DNA of 64,000 nucleotides from Rhodococcus sp. KBS0724. Its GTDB lineage: Bacteria > Actinomycetota > Actinomycetes > Mycobacteriales > Mycobacteriaceae. The stretch's first letter is position 1. Each line of letters begins with the position of its first letter. The notes beneath the pieces were generated by a model. It had not been told where the DNA came from. It worked only from the letters and a program-made list of their open reading frames with translations, and did not search any database. Below are positions 51,744 through 63,100 of this stretch, one piece after another. The position numbers and the translations under genes were made by a program. The stretch spans positions 1,135,501 through 1,199,500 of the forward strand of contig NZ_VCBX02000001.1 in NCBI RefSeq assembly GCF_005938745.2. Reading direction: 5' to 3'.

Positions 51744-52754
51744 TCAGAGCGTGACAACCATCTTGCCGGTGTTCGCGCCGCGCATCAGATCGATGAACGC
51801 CTGCGGGGCATTGTCGAGACCTTCGACAATGGTCTCGTCCCACGCGATCTTGTTGTCGGCGAGCCACCCCGCCATGTGGGTGCGGAATTCGGGGCCAAGA
51901 TGGCGGTAGCCGCCAACCAGGAATCCGCGCAATGTGAGCTGCTTGCCGATCGCTGCCGCCAAGTTGCGCGGGGCAGTGGGCTTTTCAGTGGTGTTGTACT
52001 GAGCGATGGCTCCGCACATGGCGATTCGTCCGCCGGAGTTCATAGCGTCGATCGCAGCCTCGAGGTGCTCACCGCCGACGTTGTCGAAGTAGACGTCGAT
52101 ACCGTCGGGCGCCGCAGCAGCAAGAAGTTCGGTGACCGGTCCGTCGTGGTAGTCGAACGCGGCATCGAAGCCGAGTTCGAGGAGACGAGCAACCTTGGCC
52201 GGAGAACCCGCGCTGCCGATCACACGCTTGGCACCCAGGAGCTTTGCGATCTGGCCGACCAGTGATCCGACGGCTCCTGCTGCGCCGGAGACGAATACGG
52301 TGTCACCTTCTTTGAACTCGGCAACAGCGGTCAGACCCGCGTACGCGGTCAAGCCCGTCATGCCGAGCGCACCGAGGTAGGCCGTGGCCGGCGCAATGGA
52401 CGTGTCAGCGGGAGTTGCCGCTGCCCCGTCGAGAATCGCGTACTCACGCCAGCCGAGGCCGTGGACAACAACGTCTCCGACCGCCCGATCGGCGGCCTTC
52501 GAGGCGATAACCTCACCGACTGCACCACCGTCGAGCGCTGCGCCGATCTGGAAGGGCGGCAGATACGACTTCACGTCGTTCATCCGTCCACGCATGTACG
52601 GGTCGACCGAGATTGCGATGTTGCGCACCAGGATCTGGCCGTCTTCGAGTTCGGGAAGCGTGACTTCGACCGTCGAGAAGTTCTCGGGGGTCGGCCAGCC
52701 GTTAGGCCTGGACGCCAGATGGATCTCGCGGCTGATTGTGGGGGTGGAGCTCAT
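51744..52754 (-). CDS. NADP-dependent oxidoreductase (CurA-like MDR)
   Basis: 336 residues, medium-chain zinc-free reductase. Family signature at the N-terminus (REIHLASRPNGWPTPENF) and NADPH-binding FVSGAAGAVGSLVGQIAKLLGA, FDNVGGEHLEAAIDAM, and the tail with DETIVEGLDNAPQAF. CurA and PTGR-type enzymes reduce alpha,beta-unsaturated carbonyls. It overlaps the ohr stop by one base (TAATG); thus an aldehyde/enone scavenger in the peroxide operon. Confidence 0.93.
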   Translation of the reverse strand: MSSTPTISREIHLASRPNGWPTPENFSTVEVTLPELEDGQILVRNIAISVDPYMRGRMNDVKSYLPPFQIGAALDGGAVGEVIASKAADRAVGDVVVHGLGWREYAILDGAAATPADTSIAPATAYLGALGMTGLTAYAGLTAVAEFKEGDTVFVSGAAGAVGSLVGQIAKLLGAKRVIGSAGSPAKVARLLELGFDAAFDYHDGPVTELLAAAAPDGIDVYFDNVGGEHLEAAIDAMNSGGRIAMCGAIAQYNTTEKPTAPRNLAAAIGKQLTLRGFLVGGYRHLGPEFRTHMAGWLADNKIAWDETIVEGLDNAPQAFIDLMRGANTGKMVVTL

Positions 52755-53179
52755 TAATCGTCCTTACTTACTTCGAGGGTGACCTCGATGTTGCCGCGAG
52801 TTGCGTTGGAGTACGGGCACACCTGGTGCGCCTTCTCCGTCAGCTCGACGGCCTGTTCATGGGGCAAATGTGGGAGTGAAACTTCAAGTGTCACAGCAAG
52901 TCCGAAGCCGCCGGCGTCGTTCGGGCCGATGCCGACGCGTGCGCCCACCGCAGAATCTGCGACATTGGCCTTCTCGGCTCGGGCAACCATCTGCAGTGCA
53001 GAGTGGAAGCACGCCGCATAACCGGCGGCAAAAAGCTGCTCGGGATTGGTGCCGTCGCCGCTGCCGCCCATTTCCTTCGGGATGGCCAGGCCGAGATCGA
53101 GGCGTCCGTCGGAGGTGCGGGCGTGGCCGTTGCGACCTTCGCCGGTGGCCAGTGCTTCTGCGGTGTACACGATGTTCAT
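52754..53179 (-). CDS. ohr: Organic hydroperoxide resistance protein Ohr
   Basis: 141 residues, typical length. Reduces fatty-acid and organic peroxides using the two redox cysteines Cys57 (AACFHSA) and Cys121 (VCPYSNATR), both present. Overlaps the upstream ohrR gene by four bases (ATGA). Confidence 0.96.
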   Translation of the reverse strand: MNIVYTAEALATGEGRNGHARTSDGRLDLGLAIPKEMGGSGDGTNPEQLFAAGYAACFHSALQMVARAEKANVADSAVGARVGIGPNDAGGFGLAVTLEVSLPHLPHEQAVELTEKAHQVCPYSNATRGNIEVTLEVSKDD

Positions 53180-53634
53180 GGCTTCTTCTTTCCGTCGACA
53201 GCGTTGGATGTTTGAAGGTTCGTGCCTAGTCGGACGAGGACTTCCCGGAGTTTCACCAGTTCTTCGAGATCAAGTCCCGTCGACTCGGCAAGCGTGCGGG
53301 GTATCTCCTCTGCCTTGCTGCGCAGTGACACGCCACTCTCGGTCAGATGGATCTCGACGCGGCGCTCGTCGCTGGTCAGGCGTCGGCGCTCGATGAGTCC
53401 TGAGCTTTCGAGTCGCTTGAGTAGCGGCGAGAGGGTGCCCGTGTCGAGATCGAGTGCGTCGCAGATATCCCGAACCCCGCGGCCGTCACGTTCCCAGAGT
53501 GTCAGCAGGACCAGATACTGGGGATAGGTAATCCCCAAGTCCTCCAACATGGTTCGGTAAGCGGCCGTAGTTGCTCGCGACGCCGAGTAAAGGGCGAAGC
53601 AGAGCTGGTGTTCGAGGGCGAGCGGGTTGGTCAC
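53176..53634 (-). CDS. ohrR: MarR-family peroxide sensor OhrR
   Basis: 152 residues from GTG 53634. Begins [20 protein letters not shown]; Cys12 occupies the conserved sensor position of OhrR (LxxQLCF). Winged [35 protein letters not shown]. It represses the operon until peroxide oxidises the cysteine. The ATG at 53670 lies inside the palindromic operator and is rejected. Translationally coupled to ohr. Confidence 0.93.
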   Translation of the reverse strand: MTNPLALEHQLCFALYSASRATTAAYRTMLEDLGITYPQYLVLLTLWERDGRGVRDICDALDLDTGTLSPLLKRLESSGLIERRRLTSDERRVEIHLTESGVSLRSKAEEIPRTLAESTGLDLEELVKLREVLVRLGTNLQTSNAVDGKKKP

Positions 53635-53659
53635 AAGAAAGACTGTAGCGCACAGTTTG

Positions 53660-53671
53660 GTTGTGCACAAC
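53660..53671. promoter_or_regulatory. Candidate OhrR operator
   Basis: GTTGTGCACAAC, a perfect 12-bp palindrome 26 bases upstream of the ohrR start; a second TTCACAATATT lies beyond it. Confidence 0.6.
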
Positions 53672-53777
53672 TAAATGGTTCACAATATTTATGGTGACTC
53701 CTCGATCAGGTGGATCGTTCACGGAGTATTGACACGACCGCCACCTGGCCGACGCGTGTGCACGGTACTTCTGAACG

Positions 53778-55190
53778 ATGACTGATTCGACGGAATACGA
53801 CTTGGTTGTCATCGGCTCAGGTCCTGGCGGGCAGAAGGCAGCCATCGCGGCCGCCAAGCTGGGCAAACGGGTGGCGATGGTGGAGAAAGGCAACATGCTC
53901 GGGGGAGTGTGCGTCAATACCGGGACCATCCCGTCGAAGACGCTGCGCGAGGCGGTTCTCTATCTCACCGGCATGAATCAGCGAGAGCTGTACGGCGCCA
54001 GTTATCGGGTGAAGGGAAACATCACGCCCGCAGACCTGTTGGCCCGAACCCAACACGTGATCACCAAAGAAATCGAAGTGGTGAGATCACAACTCCTCCG
54101 TAACCGCGTCGAACTGCTCGTCGGGGTCGGATCGTTTGTCGACGAGCACACGATCCTGGTCGAGGATTCCTCACGCGGCGACAAGATGACCATCACCGCG
54201 AATTTTGTCGTGATCGCCACCGGCACATTGCCCGCGCGCCCGACCGGGGTTTCGTTCGACGGTCACCGAGTCCTCGATTCCGACGGCATCCTCGATCTCA
54301 CATCCATTCCGGGCACCATGGTCGTGGTCGGCGCGGGGGTTATCGGCATCGAGTACGCGTCGATGTTCGCGGCGCTGGGAACGAAGGTCACCGTTGTCGA
54401 GAAGAGAGCGTCGATGCTGGATTTCTGTGACCCGGAGATCATCGAATCGCTCCGATACCATCTTCGGGATCTGGCGGTGACGTTTAGATTCGGCGAGGAA
54501 GTGACGGCTGTCGACGTCGGTGCCAACGGAACGCTCACAACACTCGGCAGTGGCAAGCAGATCCCGGCCGAGACCGTCATGTATTCGGCTGGACGCCAGG
54601 GTCTCACAGCTCCGCTGGCACTCGAGAATGCCGGACTCGAAGCTGACGATCGTGGGCGAATTTACGTGGACGAGAACTTCCGCACCAAGATCGAACACAT
54701 CTACGCAGTGGGTGATGTCATCGGATTCCCGGCTCTGGCAGCCACATCCATGGATCAGGGGCGACTGGCGGCCTATCACGCGTTTGACGAACCTGGCGCG
54801 AAGTTGATGGATTTGCAGCCGATCGGTATCTATTCGATTCCCGAAGTGTCGTACGTCGGTGCCACGGAAGTGGACCTGACCAAGGAGTCGGTGCCGTACG
54901 AGGTAGGGGTGTCCCGCTACCGCGAACTTGCCCGCGGACAGATTGCCGGCGATACGTACGGAATGCTGAAAATTCTCGTCTCCACGGACGATCTCAAGCT
55001 TCTCGGTGTTCATATTTTCGGTTCGGGTGCAACGGATCTCGTTCACATCGGGCAAGCGGTCATGGGCTGCGGCGGCACCGTCGAGTATCTCGTGGACGCC
55101 GTCTTCAACTACCCGACCCTGTCCGAGGCGTACAAGGTCGCGGCCCTCGACGTGATGAACAAGATCAGGGCTCTCAAGCAGTTTCAGTAG
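53778..55190 (+). CDS. sthA: Soluble (Si-specific) NAD(P)+ transhydrogenase SthA
   Basis: 470-residue flavoprotein of the pyridine-nucleotide-disulfide oxidoreductase family that equilibrates NADH and NADPH. FAD site GSGPGG (13-18); the disulfide motif of the family, CxxxxC, is here C45...T50 ([13 protein letters not shown]), as in SthA, so it lacks the redox disulfide. NAD site [26 protein letters not shown] and AVGDVIG. Full length. It overlaps the convergent AraC gene by 17 bases. Confidence 0.95.
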   Translation: MTDSTEYDLVVIGSGPGGQKAAIAAAKLGKRVAMVEKGNMLGGVCVNTGTIPSKTLREAVLYLTGMNQRELYGASYRVKGNITPADLLARTQHVITKEIEVVRSQLLRNRVELLVGVGSFVDEHTILVEDSSRGDKMTITANFVVIATGTLPARPTGVSFDGHRVLDSDGILDLTSIPGTMVVVGAGVIGIEYASMFAALGTKVTVVEKRASMLDFCDPEIIESLRYHLRDLAVTFRFGEEVTAVDVGANGTLTTLGSGKQIPAETVMYSAGRQGLTAPLALENAGLEADDRGRIYVDENFRTKIEHIYAVGDVIGFPALAATSMDQGRLAAYHAFDEPGAKLMDLQPIGIYSIPEVSYVGATEVDLTKESVPYEVGVSRYRELARGQIAGDTYGMLKILVSTDDLKLLGVHIFGSGATDLVHIGQAVMGCGGTVEYLVDAVFNYPTLSEAYKVAALDVMNKIRALKQFQ

Positions 55191-56211
55191 ACAACGAGGT
55201 TTCAGCAGACAACGTGGTCAAGTGGTGGTGAAGGCGGTTGATCGACGGATTGCCGATAGTGCGCCGTCCTTCGAGCCGTACCCGGCTCGGAGTGGTGCCG
55301 TAGAAAGCGTCGAAAGCCCGCACGAACTGCGGCTTGGACGTGAATCCCCAACGCCGCGAGATCTCTTCGACGGACATGTTCTCGGAATCCGATGTGGTGA
55401 GTTCGCGGTACGCATGCTCGAGTCGTTTCCGGCGGATCACTTGCGCTATCCCGCCGTCGTCGTTGAACGCGCGGTAGAGCTGCGCCCGGGAGACTGCCAG
55501 CGCGACGCAGATCGTTGTGGGGCTGAGCCAACTCTCGCCGAGATGATCGAGAATGTAGGTCAGTGCACGCGCTCGAAGATCCTCGGGAGGTGCCCGAAAT
55601 GAGCGCTCGGGTGCAACCTGCCCCACGGTGGCTTTCAGCAGCGATTCGACAACGTCTTCGTACTGCGCCGCCGCAGCGAAGTCGAGGTGTGGGAGTGCCT
55701 CCGATATCGACTGCAAGCACTGTGAGAAAACCACTGCAGGCACGCCTGTCAAGACGGTGCCGTGCAGGGAGCGGCCGTGTGATGGGGCCTCGACCAGTGA
55801 ACGGGGCACAACCAGACTGATCGCGCGGGCAGTGCGCCGCGGGTGCGTCCGGACGCTCGCTCGAAGCGGTTTCCCTAAATCGATGAATGACACCTCGTGG
55901 GGCTGGACGAGGAAGTCGACACCGTCTGCGTCACCGCTCATCGCGCCGGCTGTCCACCCCTGGACCAAGTAGTGATCGTCGAGTTCGCTTTCCGTGATCA
56001 GCCGACGGTTGCGCACGTAGTTCTGGCTGCTGAAGGTGGTCTCGCCGATGAGTGACGTACCGGTGGCAGACCCGAACATCGTTCCGTGGAGTGGGGCGTC
56101 TCGACTCGAGCGTTCGGTGACATAGAAGGGCCGAGTAGCTGCGCGCCAGTAGTCGTCACGGTCCGCCGCGTCCACGAATTCCGTGGATACGTCAATCCGG
56201 GGGTCATTCAT
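55174..56211 (-). CDS. AraC-family transcriptional regulator
   Basis: 345 residues. C-terminal AraC HTH pair ([68 protein letters not shown]), N-terminal cupin-like or AraC_binding-type domain. ATG 56211 (GTG 56217 also in frame). Convergent with sthA; the effector is unknown. Confidence 0.92.
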   Translation of the reverse strand: MNDPRIDVSTEFVDAADRDDYWRAATRPFYVTERSSRDAPLHGTMFGSATGTSLIGETTFSSQNYVRNRRLITESELDDHYLVQGWTAGAMSGDADGVDFLVQPHEVSFIDLGKPLRASVRTHPRRTARAISLVVPRSLVEAPSHGRSLHGTVLTGVPAVVFSQCLQSISEALPHLDFAAAAQYEDVVESLLKATVGQVAPERSFRAPPEDLRARALTYILDHLGESWLSPTTICVALAVSRAQLYRAFNDDGGIAQVIRRKRLEHAYRELTTSDSENMSVEEISRRWGFTSKPQFVRAFDAFYGTTPSRVRLEGRRTIGNPSINRLHHHLTTLSAETSLSTETA

Positions 56212-56476
56212 CGGCACGCCGGGATGCTATGCGAAAGACACCTGGTCAAAGGGTCTTTTCGTGAAAATAATACCGAAAGTGATCGACGGCACACGATGAG
56301 ACGAAACGGTCATCAAGTGGAGACGGTGTGTACTCGCTTTGCGGTGAACATGCACCTATGGTCGATACCGTGAGTCGATCTGTGTGGATTTTCTGCTCCG
56401 GCCAGGGGTTTGTCTCCCGGCTTCGGGGCGCGCCCGCAGTAGGTGTCGCGTAGTGTCCGGATCGAAGTCAGGTCCG

Positions 56477-59098
56477 ATGGACCGCAAGAACAGAAGCCGA
56501 GTCTCCGTGCGTCGCAGGTTGTTGGGCGCCACGTCGTCGACCCCCCGCGCTCGACTGGTCAAGCTCATGCAATCGCCCTCGGGATTGACTGTTCTCGACG
56601 CTCCCCGTGGATTCGGTAAAACCGCTCTCGCCGGGTTGTGGTTGTCGGCTCCGGCGCCATTGCCGAACCGGCCGGTGGTGTGGGTGCCGGCGCCGGATGC
56701 GCGCACCAACCACGTCGACTACTGGGACAGGGCACTGACCGTAATCCAGGATTCCTGCGAGGCAGTTCCGCGGCTTGCAGCTGATCACCAGCACCCGGAA
56801 CGCGAGATGCGTGAGTATCTTGCGGCGTCGACTGTGCCGTTCGTGGTGGTGTTCAACCGCGTCGATCTGATCGAGGGGGACGGCCTCGGCGAGCGGCTGA
56901 CTGCCTTGATCGACGAAGTGCCGGGATTGAAAATAATTGTCACACTGCAAGATCGAGCATCCGTTGAAGTCCTCGACAACGTTCCCATCGACGAGTACCT
57001 CTCGGTGGACGATTTGCGGTTCACGCCCGACGAAGCAGTGACCTTGTTTTCCGGTGCCGGCATTGTCCTGCCTTCCAATGATGTTCACTCGATCTGTCAG
57101 CGGCTGGCGGGTGTGCCCGCACTGATGAAGCTGGCCGTGGAAGTCGTGAACGGACTTCCGGAGCGCTCTCGCAGCCGCGAAATGATTCGGCAACGAATTG
57201 ATCTGGCTCTCTACGGGTACACCAAGCGTCAGGTTCCGCCAGGGGCCGAGAATTCCGAGTTGGCGAGATTCACTCGGCAGCTCGCGCCGGCGCGGACGGT
57301 TACCGTGGAGATAGCGCAGTTGTTGGCCCCTGGGATCGACGTCGTCCCGCTGTTGAATCGACTCGAATCGACGGGTGTGTTGTTTCACGACCGGCAACTG
57401 CCCCACTGGCACTGCGCTCCCGCGGTTCGTGACGCGCTGATGAGGATCGACGACGAGGCAGGCGGTGCGTCCGGTGAACGTTTGCTCCTGCTCTCCCGGT
57501 ATTGCCTCGAGCGCTCCGATATCGCGGGCGCGGTCCATTACGCAATCGACGCGCAGGCATGGGCCGAAGTCGCCGACATTCTCAACCGGCATTGGGCTGA
57601 TCTCCTGGTGGATCACGCGGGCTTGCTCCGAAAAGCCATGTGGTCCATGCCTGCCGAGATCATGGGGGCAAACCATTCCATGCGGGTCGGGCGCGACATG
57701 CTGGAGTTGCGGTTGCGTACACCGTCGAGTGATTACGGTTCGCGTGGCGCGGCGGCTTCGGAATTTGTGGACGTCGACGCGGCGACCGACGCTCTGGTCC
57801 GACTCAACAGCGGAACCGTTCAAATCGTTGTGCTGCGCGCATCGGGTGAGTACCGCCGATCGGCCGACGTCGCCCGGAATCTGGTCCGTATCGCGGACAA
57901 CCTGAGCGTTGCCCAGATCGGCGACTTCAGGAGTCAGCTGCCGGCTCTGCGCCTGATCTGGGGTGTGGCATTTCAACTTGTCGGCAGTGTCGACGATGCC
58001 GCAACGCAGCTGGCTATCGCGTACCGGGATTCACTCGAACACGGTCCACGATTTGTCTCTCGACATTCAGCCGGCAACGCTGCGCTCGATGCCGCTCTGC
58101 GAGGAAACCTTTTGGAGGCGTCGCAGTGGCTTCGCGTGGAAGGCGACTTTCCTGACGTCGCAGGATGGTTGGGCCCACCGTCCCACATCGGCGGCGCAAT
58201 AGCCCGGGTCCTGGTTGCGTTGGATACGTTGGATTTTGCCGCGGCAGCAGCAGCCGTCGAGGTTCTCGACGGTATCTCACCGGCCGGCGACGTATGGGCC
58301 TTCGGAGCGTATGCCCGGACGCGGTGGTCATTGGCCAGGCGAGATCCCTTCACGGGGCTGGTTACTCTTCAACGTGCCGGCGCCGCAAACGAATCGCCGG
58401 TCACCTGCGACGCGTCGAGCGGCGCCGCATTCCTGAGCGCCGCGCGCATCGATCTACTCCTGGCGGCCGGCGAAGGTGGCAAGGCAACCGACGAGGCTGC
58501 AGTTCTCGGGAGCCGCATGCCGATCGTTCAGGTCTCGGCGGCCCGTGCGTACCTGCTGACCGGGAATCCTGAACGTGCTTTGCGTATGTGCCGGGAAATC
58601 GACTGGAGCGCAGATTTCTACCCGAGAGTTCGCGTCGAGGCGACACTGGTCGAGGCTGCGGCATATCACAGCGTGGGTGAGTGGTCGGATGCTGTCGATT
58701 CCTGGTCCAGGGCTTGCGAATTGGTCGAACAAACGGGTGCCCTGTCCGCATTCTCGACCATTCCACGACGAGTGATCGAGGATCTCGAATCGCGCGCACA
58801 ATCACGTGAGCCCTCTGTTGTCGCCTTTCTCGAATCCGAGGCAGTAGAGATTTACCCCGCCACGATCGAACGTCTTGTCCTGAGCAGGCGTGAAGCAGAA
58901 GTGCTCCGCGGATTGTCGGACGGACTTCCCATCGCCGATATCGCCCGGAAGCTGTTTGTCACCCAGAATACGATGAAGAGTCACGTTCGACGGTTGTACA
59001 GAAAGCTCGGTGTACATTCGCGGGACGAGGCAGTTGCCGCGGCGCACCGACTCTCCTTGCTTGACGTAGAGCCGGAGCGCCAACGGTCCTCACCGTAG
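56477..59098 (+). CDS. Large MalT-like LuxR regulator
   Basis: 873 residues from ATG 56477 with CAGG six bases upstream. N-terminal P-loop APRGFGKT (42-49), MalT-like AAA-type NTPase region, middle of helical repeats (TPR-like), C-terminal LuxR HTH (LSRREAEVLRGLSDGLPIADIARKLFVTQNTMKSHVRRLYRKLG). The inducer is unknown. Its 3' end overlaps the convergent MerR gene by nine bases. The second STAND-type regulator in this window. Confidence 0.88.
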   Translation: MDRKNRSRVSVRRRLLGATSSTPRARLVKLMQSPSGLTVLDAPRGFGKTALAGLWLSAPAPLPNRPVVWVPAPDARTNHVDYWDRALTVIQDSCEAVPRLAADHQHPEREMREYLAASTVPFVVVFNRVDLIEGDGLGERLTALIDEVPGLKIIVTLQDRASVEVLDNVPIDEYLSVDDLRFTPDEAVTLFSGAGIVLPSNDVHSICQRLAGVPALMKLAVEVVNGLPERSRSREMIRQRIDLALYGYTKRQVPPGAENSELARFTRQLAPARTVTVEIAQLLAPGIDVVPLLNRLESTGVLFHDRQLPHWHCAPAVRDALMRIDDEAGGASGERLLLLSRYCLERSDIAGAVHYAIDAQAWAEVADILNRHWADLLVDHAGLLRKAMWSMPAEIMGANHSMRVGRDMLELRLRTPSSDYGSRGAAASEFVDVDAATDALVRLNSGTVQIVVLRASGEYRRSADVARNLVRIADNLSVAQIGDFRSQLPALRLIWGVAFQLVGSVDDAATQLAIAYRDSLEHGPRFVSRHSAGNAALDAALRGNLLEASQWLRVEGDFPDVAGWLGPPSHIGGAIARVLVALDTLDFAAAAAAVEVLDGISPAGDVWAFGAYARTRWSLARRDPFTGLVTLQRAGAANESPVTCDASSGAAFLSAARIDLLLAAGEGGKATDEAAVLGSRMPIVQVSAARAYLLTGNPERALRMCREIDWSADFYPRVRVEATLVEAAAYHSVGEWSDAVDSWSRACELVEQTGALSAFSTIPRRVIEDLESRAQSREPSVVAFLESEAVEIYPATIERLVLSRREAEVLRGLSDGLPIADIARKLFVTQNTMKSHVRRLYRKLGVHSRDEAVAAAHRLSLLDVEPERQRSSP

Positions 59099-59845
59099 AT
59101 TGGTCTCCGCATACACGGCCATTGCGTCTCGGATCAGTTCTGCCGTACCCGGACCATAGATGTCGTAGTTGGCGCGGAATCGTGGATCGTCGACGTACAT
59201 CCGCCCGAGTCCGATAAATGCGTCGGCGCTGGGAGCCTTTCCCTGCCAACCGGTTTCGACCCAGGCGAACTGGCGGTGGGTGATCTCCTGGACAGTCTCT
59301 GATTCGGGACCGAGTCCGTCTGCTGCGGCTTTGCCGAAGGCTGCGGCGATCTCCTTGTGGGTGTTCAGGTGAGACTTCTTGTCCTGCTCGGATTTCGAGC
59401 GCCACCACGCGTCGCCGCTGGTGTATGCGTCGGAGCCCCAGCGTTCGATCACCTCGTCCTTGTAGTGTGCGTGGTCGAAACCGTCGAATACCTCTTCGGG
59501 CATGAGCGGTAGTCCTTTCTCGGTTTTTCTCAATGTTGTTGTCACCGACTCGATCTGACGGTCGATCCGGGCGCGTTCTTGCTCGAGTAATTCGAGGTGC
59601 GTGTGCAAGGCAGTTGCCGTGTCTCGTTCGCCGCCCAGGATCTCCGCTATGGCCGGCAGGCCCAGGCCGAGCTCACGCAACAGGAGGATTCGCTGCAGCC
59701 GAATCAGTGCGGTGTTGTCGTAGAAGCGGTATCCGCCTGCCCCGGTTCGATGGGGTTTCAGCAATCCCACATCGCCGTAGTGACGCAGGGTTCTGCTGGT
59801 GGTTCCCGCAGCCTTGGCAAGCTCCTGGATGGACCATTCGGACAC
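59090..59845 (-). CDS. MerR-family TipA-like regulator
   Basis: 251 residues from GTG 59845 (AAGGAG nine bases upstream). N-terminal MerR HTH (WSIQELAKAAGTTSRTLRHYGDVGLLKPHRTGAGGYRFYD) and a coiled-coil linker; C-terminal TipAS-like domain (about 120-251) that in TipAL binds thiopeptide or other drugs. Probably autoregulated at the promoter/operator at 59886-59916 and possibly controls genes elsewhere. Confidence 0.92.
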   Translation of the reverse strand: MSEWSIQELAKAAGTTSRTLRHYGDVGLLKPHRTGAGGYRFYDNTALIRLQRILLLRELGLGLPAIAEILGGERDTATALHTHLELLEQERARIDRQIESVTTTLRKTEKGLPLMPEEVFDGFDHAHYKDEVIERWGSDAYTSGDAWWRSKSEQDKKSHLNTHKEIAAAFGKAAADGLGPESETVQEITHRQFAWVETGWQGKAPSADAFIGLGRMYVDDPRFRANYDIYGPGTAELIRDAMAVYAETNLR

Positions 59846-59885
59846 TGTTGTTCACTCCTTGCTCTATCGGCGACGCTGTATGTCC

Positions 59886-59916
59886 AGTATGTAAGTTGAC
59901 GTAGCGTCAAGGTCAA
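59886..59916 (-). promoter_or_regulatory. MerR promoter/operator with 19-bp spacer
   Basis: On the minus strand: -35 TTGACC, exactly 19 bases containing the perfect repeat TTGACG-N3-CGTCAA (59896-59910), and -10 CATACT (59886-59891). Long spacers with a central dyad are the hallmark of MerR-activated promoters. Confidence 0.8.
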
Positions 59917-60039
59917 GGGGAATTTCGCACTTGATTTCCGCGGTCGTCACGAACCTGTCTCCAGCTGACCGATTCGATGAACTAACCGGGGTGATCCAGC
60001 TCACTTGATGATCGTAATGAATAGTTCAAGGCCCCTCTG

Positions 60040-60067
60040 TTGACGCTTTCTCATACCTCGATAACGA
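60040..60067 (+). promoter_or_regulatory. Candidate promoter of the oxidoreductase gene
   Basis: -35 TTGACG (60040-60045), 16-bp spacer, -10 TAACGA (60062-60067). Confidence 0.5.
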
Positions 60068-60114
60068 TCACCTGAACAGAACGAAATGTGCTGAAGACAG
60101 GAACGGTGGTCACG

Positions 60115-63100
60115 ATGACTGAACTGGTGTCGGGCGTAGCCCAGACCAAGCCCTATGACCTCGACGATCGATACCGGTCGGGATCGGGTCCGGTGCTGCT
60201 GACCGGTGTTCAGGCAATTGCCCGCGGCTTCGTAGAACAGCATGTCCGCGACATTCGCGCAGGCAAGCGGATCGCCACCTTTGTCTCCGGATATCAAGGG
60301 AGTCCCCTCGGCGGCGTGGACAAGATGCTCCACGGGATGCCCAAGGTGCTGGCCGAGCACGACATCACGTTCATTCCCGGCTTCAACGAGGAACTTGCGG
60401 CCACCGCGGTGTGGGGTAGCCAGACGGATTTACCTGCCGGCACTGCAACACACGACGGTGTGACCGGCATCTGGTACGGCAAGGGGCCAGGCGTCGACCG
60501 TGCGACCGACACCATCCGTCACGCGAACATGTACGGCGTCAATCCCCGGGGCGGCGTCGTCCTGCTGGTGGGCGACGACCCGGCGTCGAAGTCCTCCACC
60601 GTTCCTGCCGTCAGTGAACGCTCGCTCGCCGCGATGGGCGTGCCGGTTCTGTTCCCACGCAACGCCGAAGAGATCATCACGATGGGCATGCACGCTGTTG
60701 CACTCTCGCGTGTGTCCGGTTGTGTTGTGGCTCTGAAGATCGTTGCCGACGTCGCCGACGGTGCCTGGGCGGTTGACGGCAGCATCGCTGACTTCGACAT
60801 CGTGGTTCCGGAAGTGCAGTTCGAGGGCAAGCCGTTTGTCTACAAGCAGCGCCAGATGGCGGCGCCGCCGGACAGCGTCATCGCCGAGGCCGACCTGTAC
60901 GGACCCCGGTGGGATCTGGTGCACGCCTACGGCGCCGCGAACAAGCTTGATGTGATCGAGGTTGATCCGTCCGGCGCCAAGATCGGAATTGCGGCTACCG
61001 GAACCACTTTCGACTCCGTCCGTCAGGCCCTGACAGATCTGGGTGTCGACGACGCGGCCCTGCACCGTGCAGGAATTCGCCTGCTCCGTATCGGTATGCC
61101 GTACCCGGTGGTGGGGGAGTCGGTGCGTGAGTTCGCAACTGGGCTCGAGCAGATCATCGTGGTCGAGGACAAGACGGCCTTCATCGAGGCTCAGGTTCGA
61201 GAGATCCTCTACGGAATCGAAGATGCTCCTCGCATTATCGGCAAGCGCGACGGCCAGGGACGACTCCTGATGCCTGCGAGCGGCGAGCTCACCGCAGGTC
61301 GGTTGCTGGCCCCGCTTCGGCGCGTGTTGAAGCCGCACGTCGAACTCAAGCGCACCCTCCCGGCCCCGCTGTCGCTGAACGTGCTGTCCGCCAAGCGAAC
61401 CGCATACTTCTGCAGTGGGTGCCCCCATAATCGTTCCACCGCTATCCCCGAGGGTTCCATCGGCGGCGGCGGAATCGGTTGCCACACACTCGTCACCATG
61501 TCCGGCCGTGAGGACAGTGCTGTCACCGGTTTGACGCAGATGGGCGGCGAGGGCAGCCAGTGGATCGGGCAGGCACCGTTCACCGACGTGCCTCACCTGT
61601 TCCAGAACATCGGCGACGGCACCTTCTTTCACTCCGGTCAGTTGGCTGTCCAGGCGTGCATCGCTGCAGGCGTGAACATCACCTACAAGTTGCTCTACAA
61701 CGAGGTAGTGGCGATGACCGGTGCACAGGACGCGGAAGGTGCCCTCTCCGTAGCGCAGCTCACCCACAAGCTGACCACCGAGGGCGTCAAGCAGATCATC
61801 ATCTGCGCTGACGAACCGGGCCGGCACAGCAAGCGCGCCCTGGCGAAGGGCACCAAACTCTGGCACCGTGATCGCCTTGACGAAGCTCAGAAGGAGCTTC
61901 GTGAGATCAAGGGCGTCACAGTCCTGATCTACGACCAGCACTGTGCGGCCGACGCTCGTCGTCAGCGTAAGCGTGGCACACTGCCCACCCGTAACACCCG
62001 CGTCGTCATCAACGAGGCAGTGTGCGAAGGCTGCGGTGACTGCGGTGTGAAGTCGAATTGCCTGTCGGTTCAGCCGGTGGACACCGAATACGGCCGCAAG
62101 ACGAAGATCGACCAGACGTCGTGCAATACCGACTACACCTGCATGGACGGCGATTGCCCTTCGTTTGTCACCGTCGAACTGGTTCCAGGCAAGAAGGCTC
62201 CCAAGGCCGCTCGTCCCGTCCCGCCCGTTGTCGCAGATCCTGATCTCGGTCCGCTCACCACAACCCAGAATGTCTTCCTCGCGGGTATCGGCGGCACCGG
62301 CATCGTCACCGTCAACCAGGTGCTCGCTACCGCAGCACTGCGCGCCGGCCTCGAGGTCGAGAGTCTGGATCAGATCGGTCTCAGTCAGAAGGCCGGACCC
62401 GTTGTCTCGCATCTGCGTTTCAGTGCGGGAACGCTCGAGCCGTCCAACCGGCTCACTCCGGGCAGTGCCGATTGCATCGTTGCCTTCGACCTGTTGACCG
62501 CGACCGACAACAAGAACCTCGACTACGGCAACTCCGAGAAGACGGTCTCCATCGCGTCGACGTCGCAGACACCGACCGGAGACATGGTCTACGACAAGGC
62601 TGTTCGCTACCCCGAGGAGACTTCACTCCTCGCCCGCCTCGACCAAGTTTCGCGTACCCTGCGCTCCTTCGACGCCCTTGCGGCGGCACAGGAGCTGTTC
62701 GGCAACACTGCCGCAGCCAACTTCCTGCTGATCGGTGCGGCGTACCAAAGCGGGGGACTCCGTCTGCCGGCTGAGTCCATCGAAGAGGCGATCGGCATCA
62801 ACGGTGTTGCCGTGGAAGCAAATATCGCCGCATTCCGTTGGGGACGCGCGGCGATTGCCGACACGATTGCATTCGAGGCAGTCACGACGCCTGCCAAGTC
62901 CGTCCGCACACCGCTCGTGGCACCGGCACACATGTTCGCCGGGACCACCTTGACCGGTGAAACTCTGCGACTGGTGGAACTGCGTGCCGCGCAGTTGATC
63001 GAGTTCCAGTCCGTCAAGATCGCTGCGCGCTACATCGACCAGGTCCAGGCAGTCTGGACCGCCGAGCGTGCCGCAACCGAGCGCACCGACTTCAGTGAAG

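Noticed and set aside
56468..57976. 502-residue open frame on the minus strand opposite the MalT-like gene
   Set aside because: Shadow frame without motifs, wholly inside a better gene.
60430..62412. 660-residue open frame on the minus strand opposite the oxidoreductase gene
   Set aside because: It is a codon-bias shadow of a well-supported gene; no family motif and no binding site.
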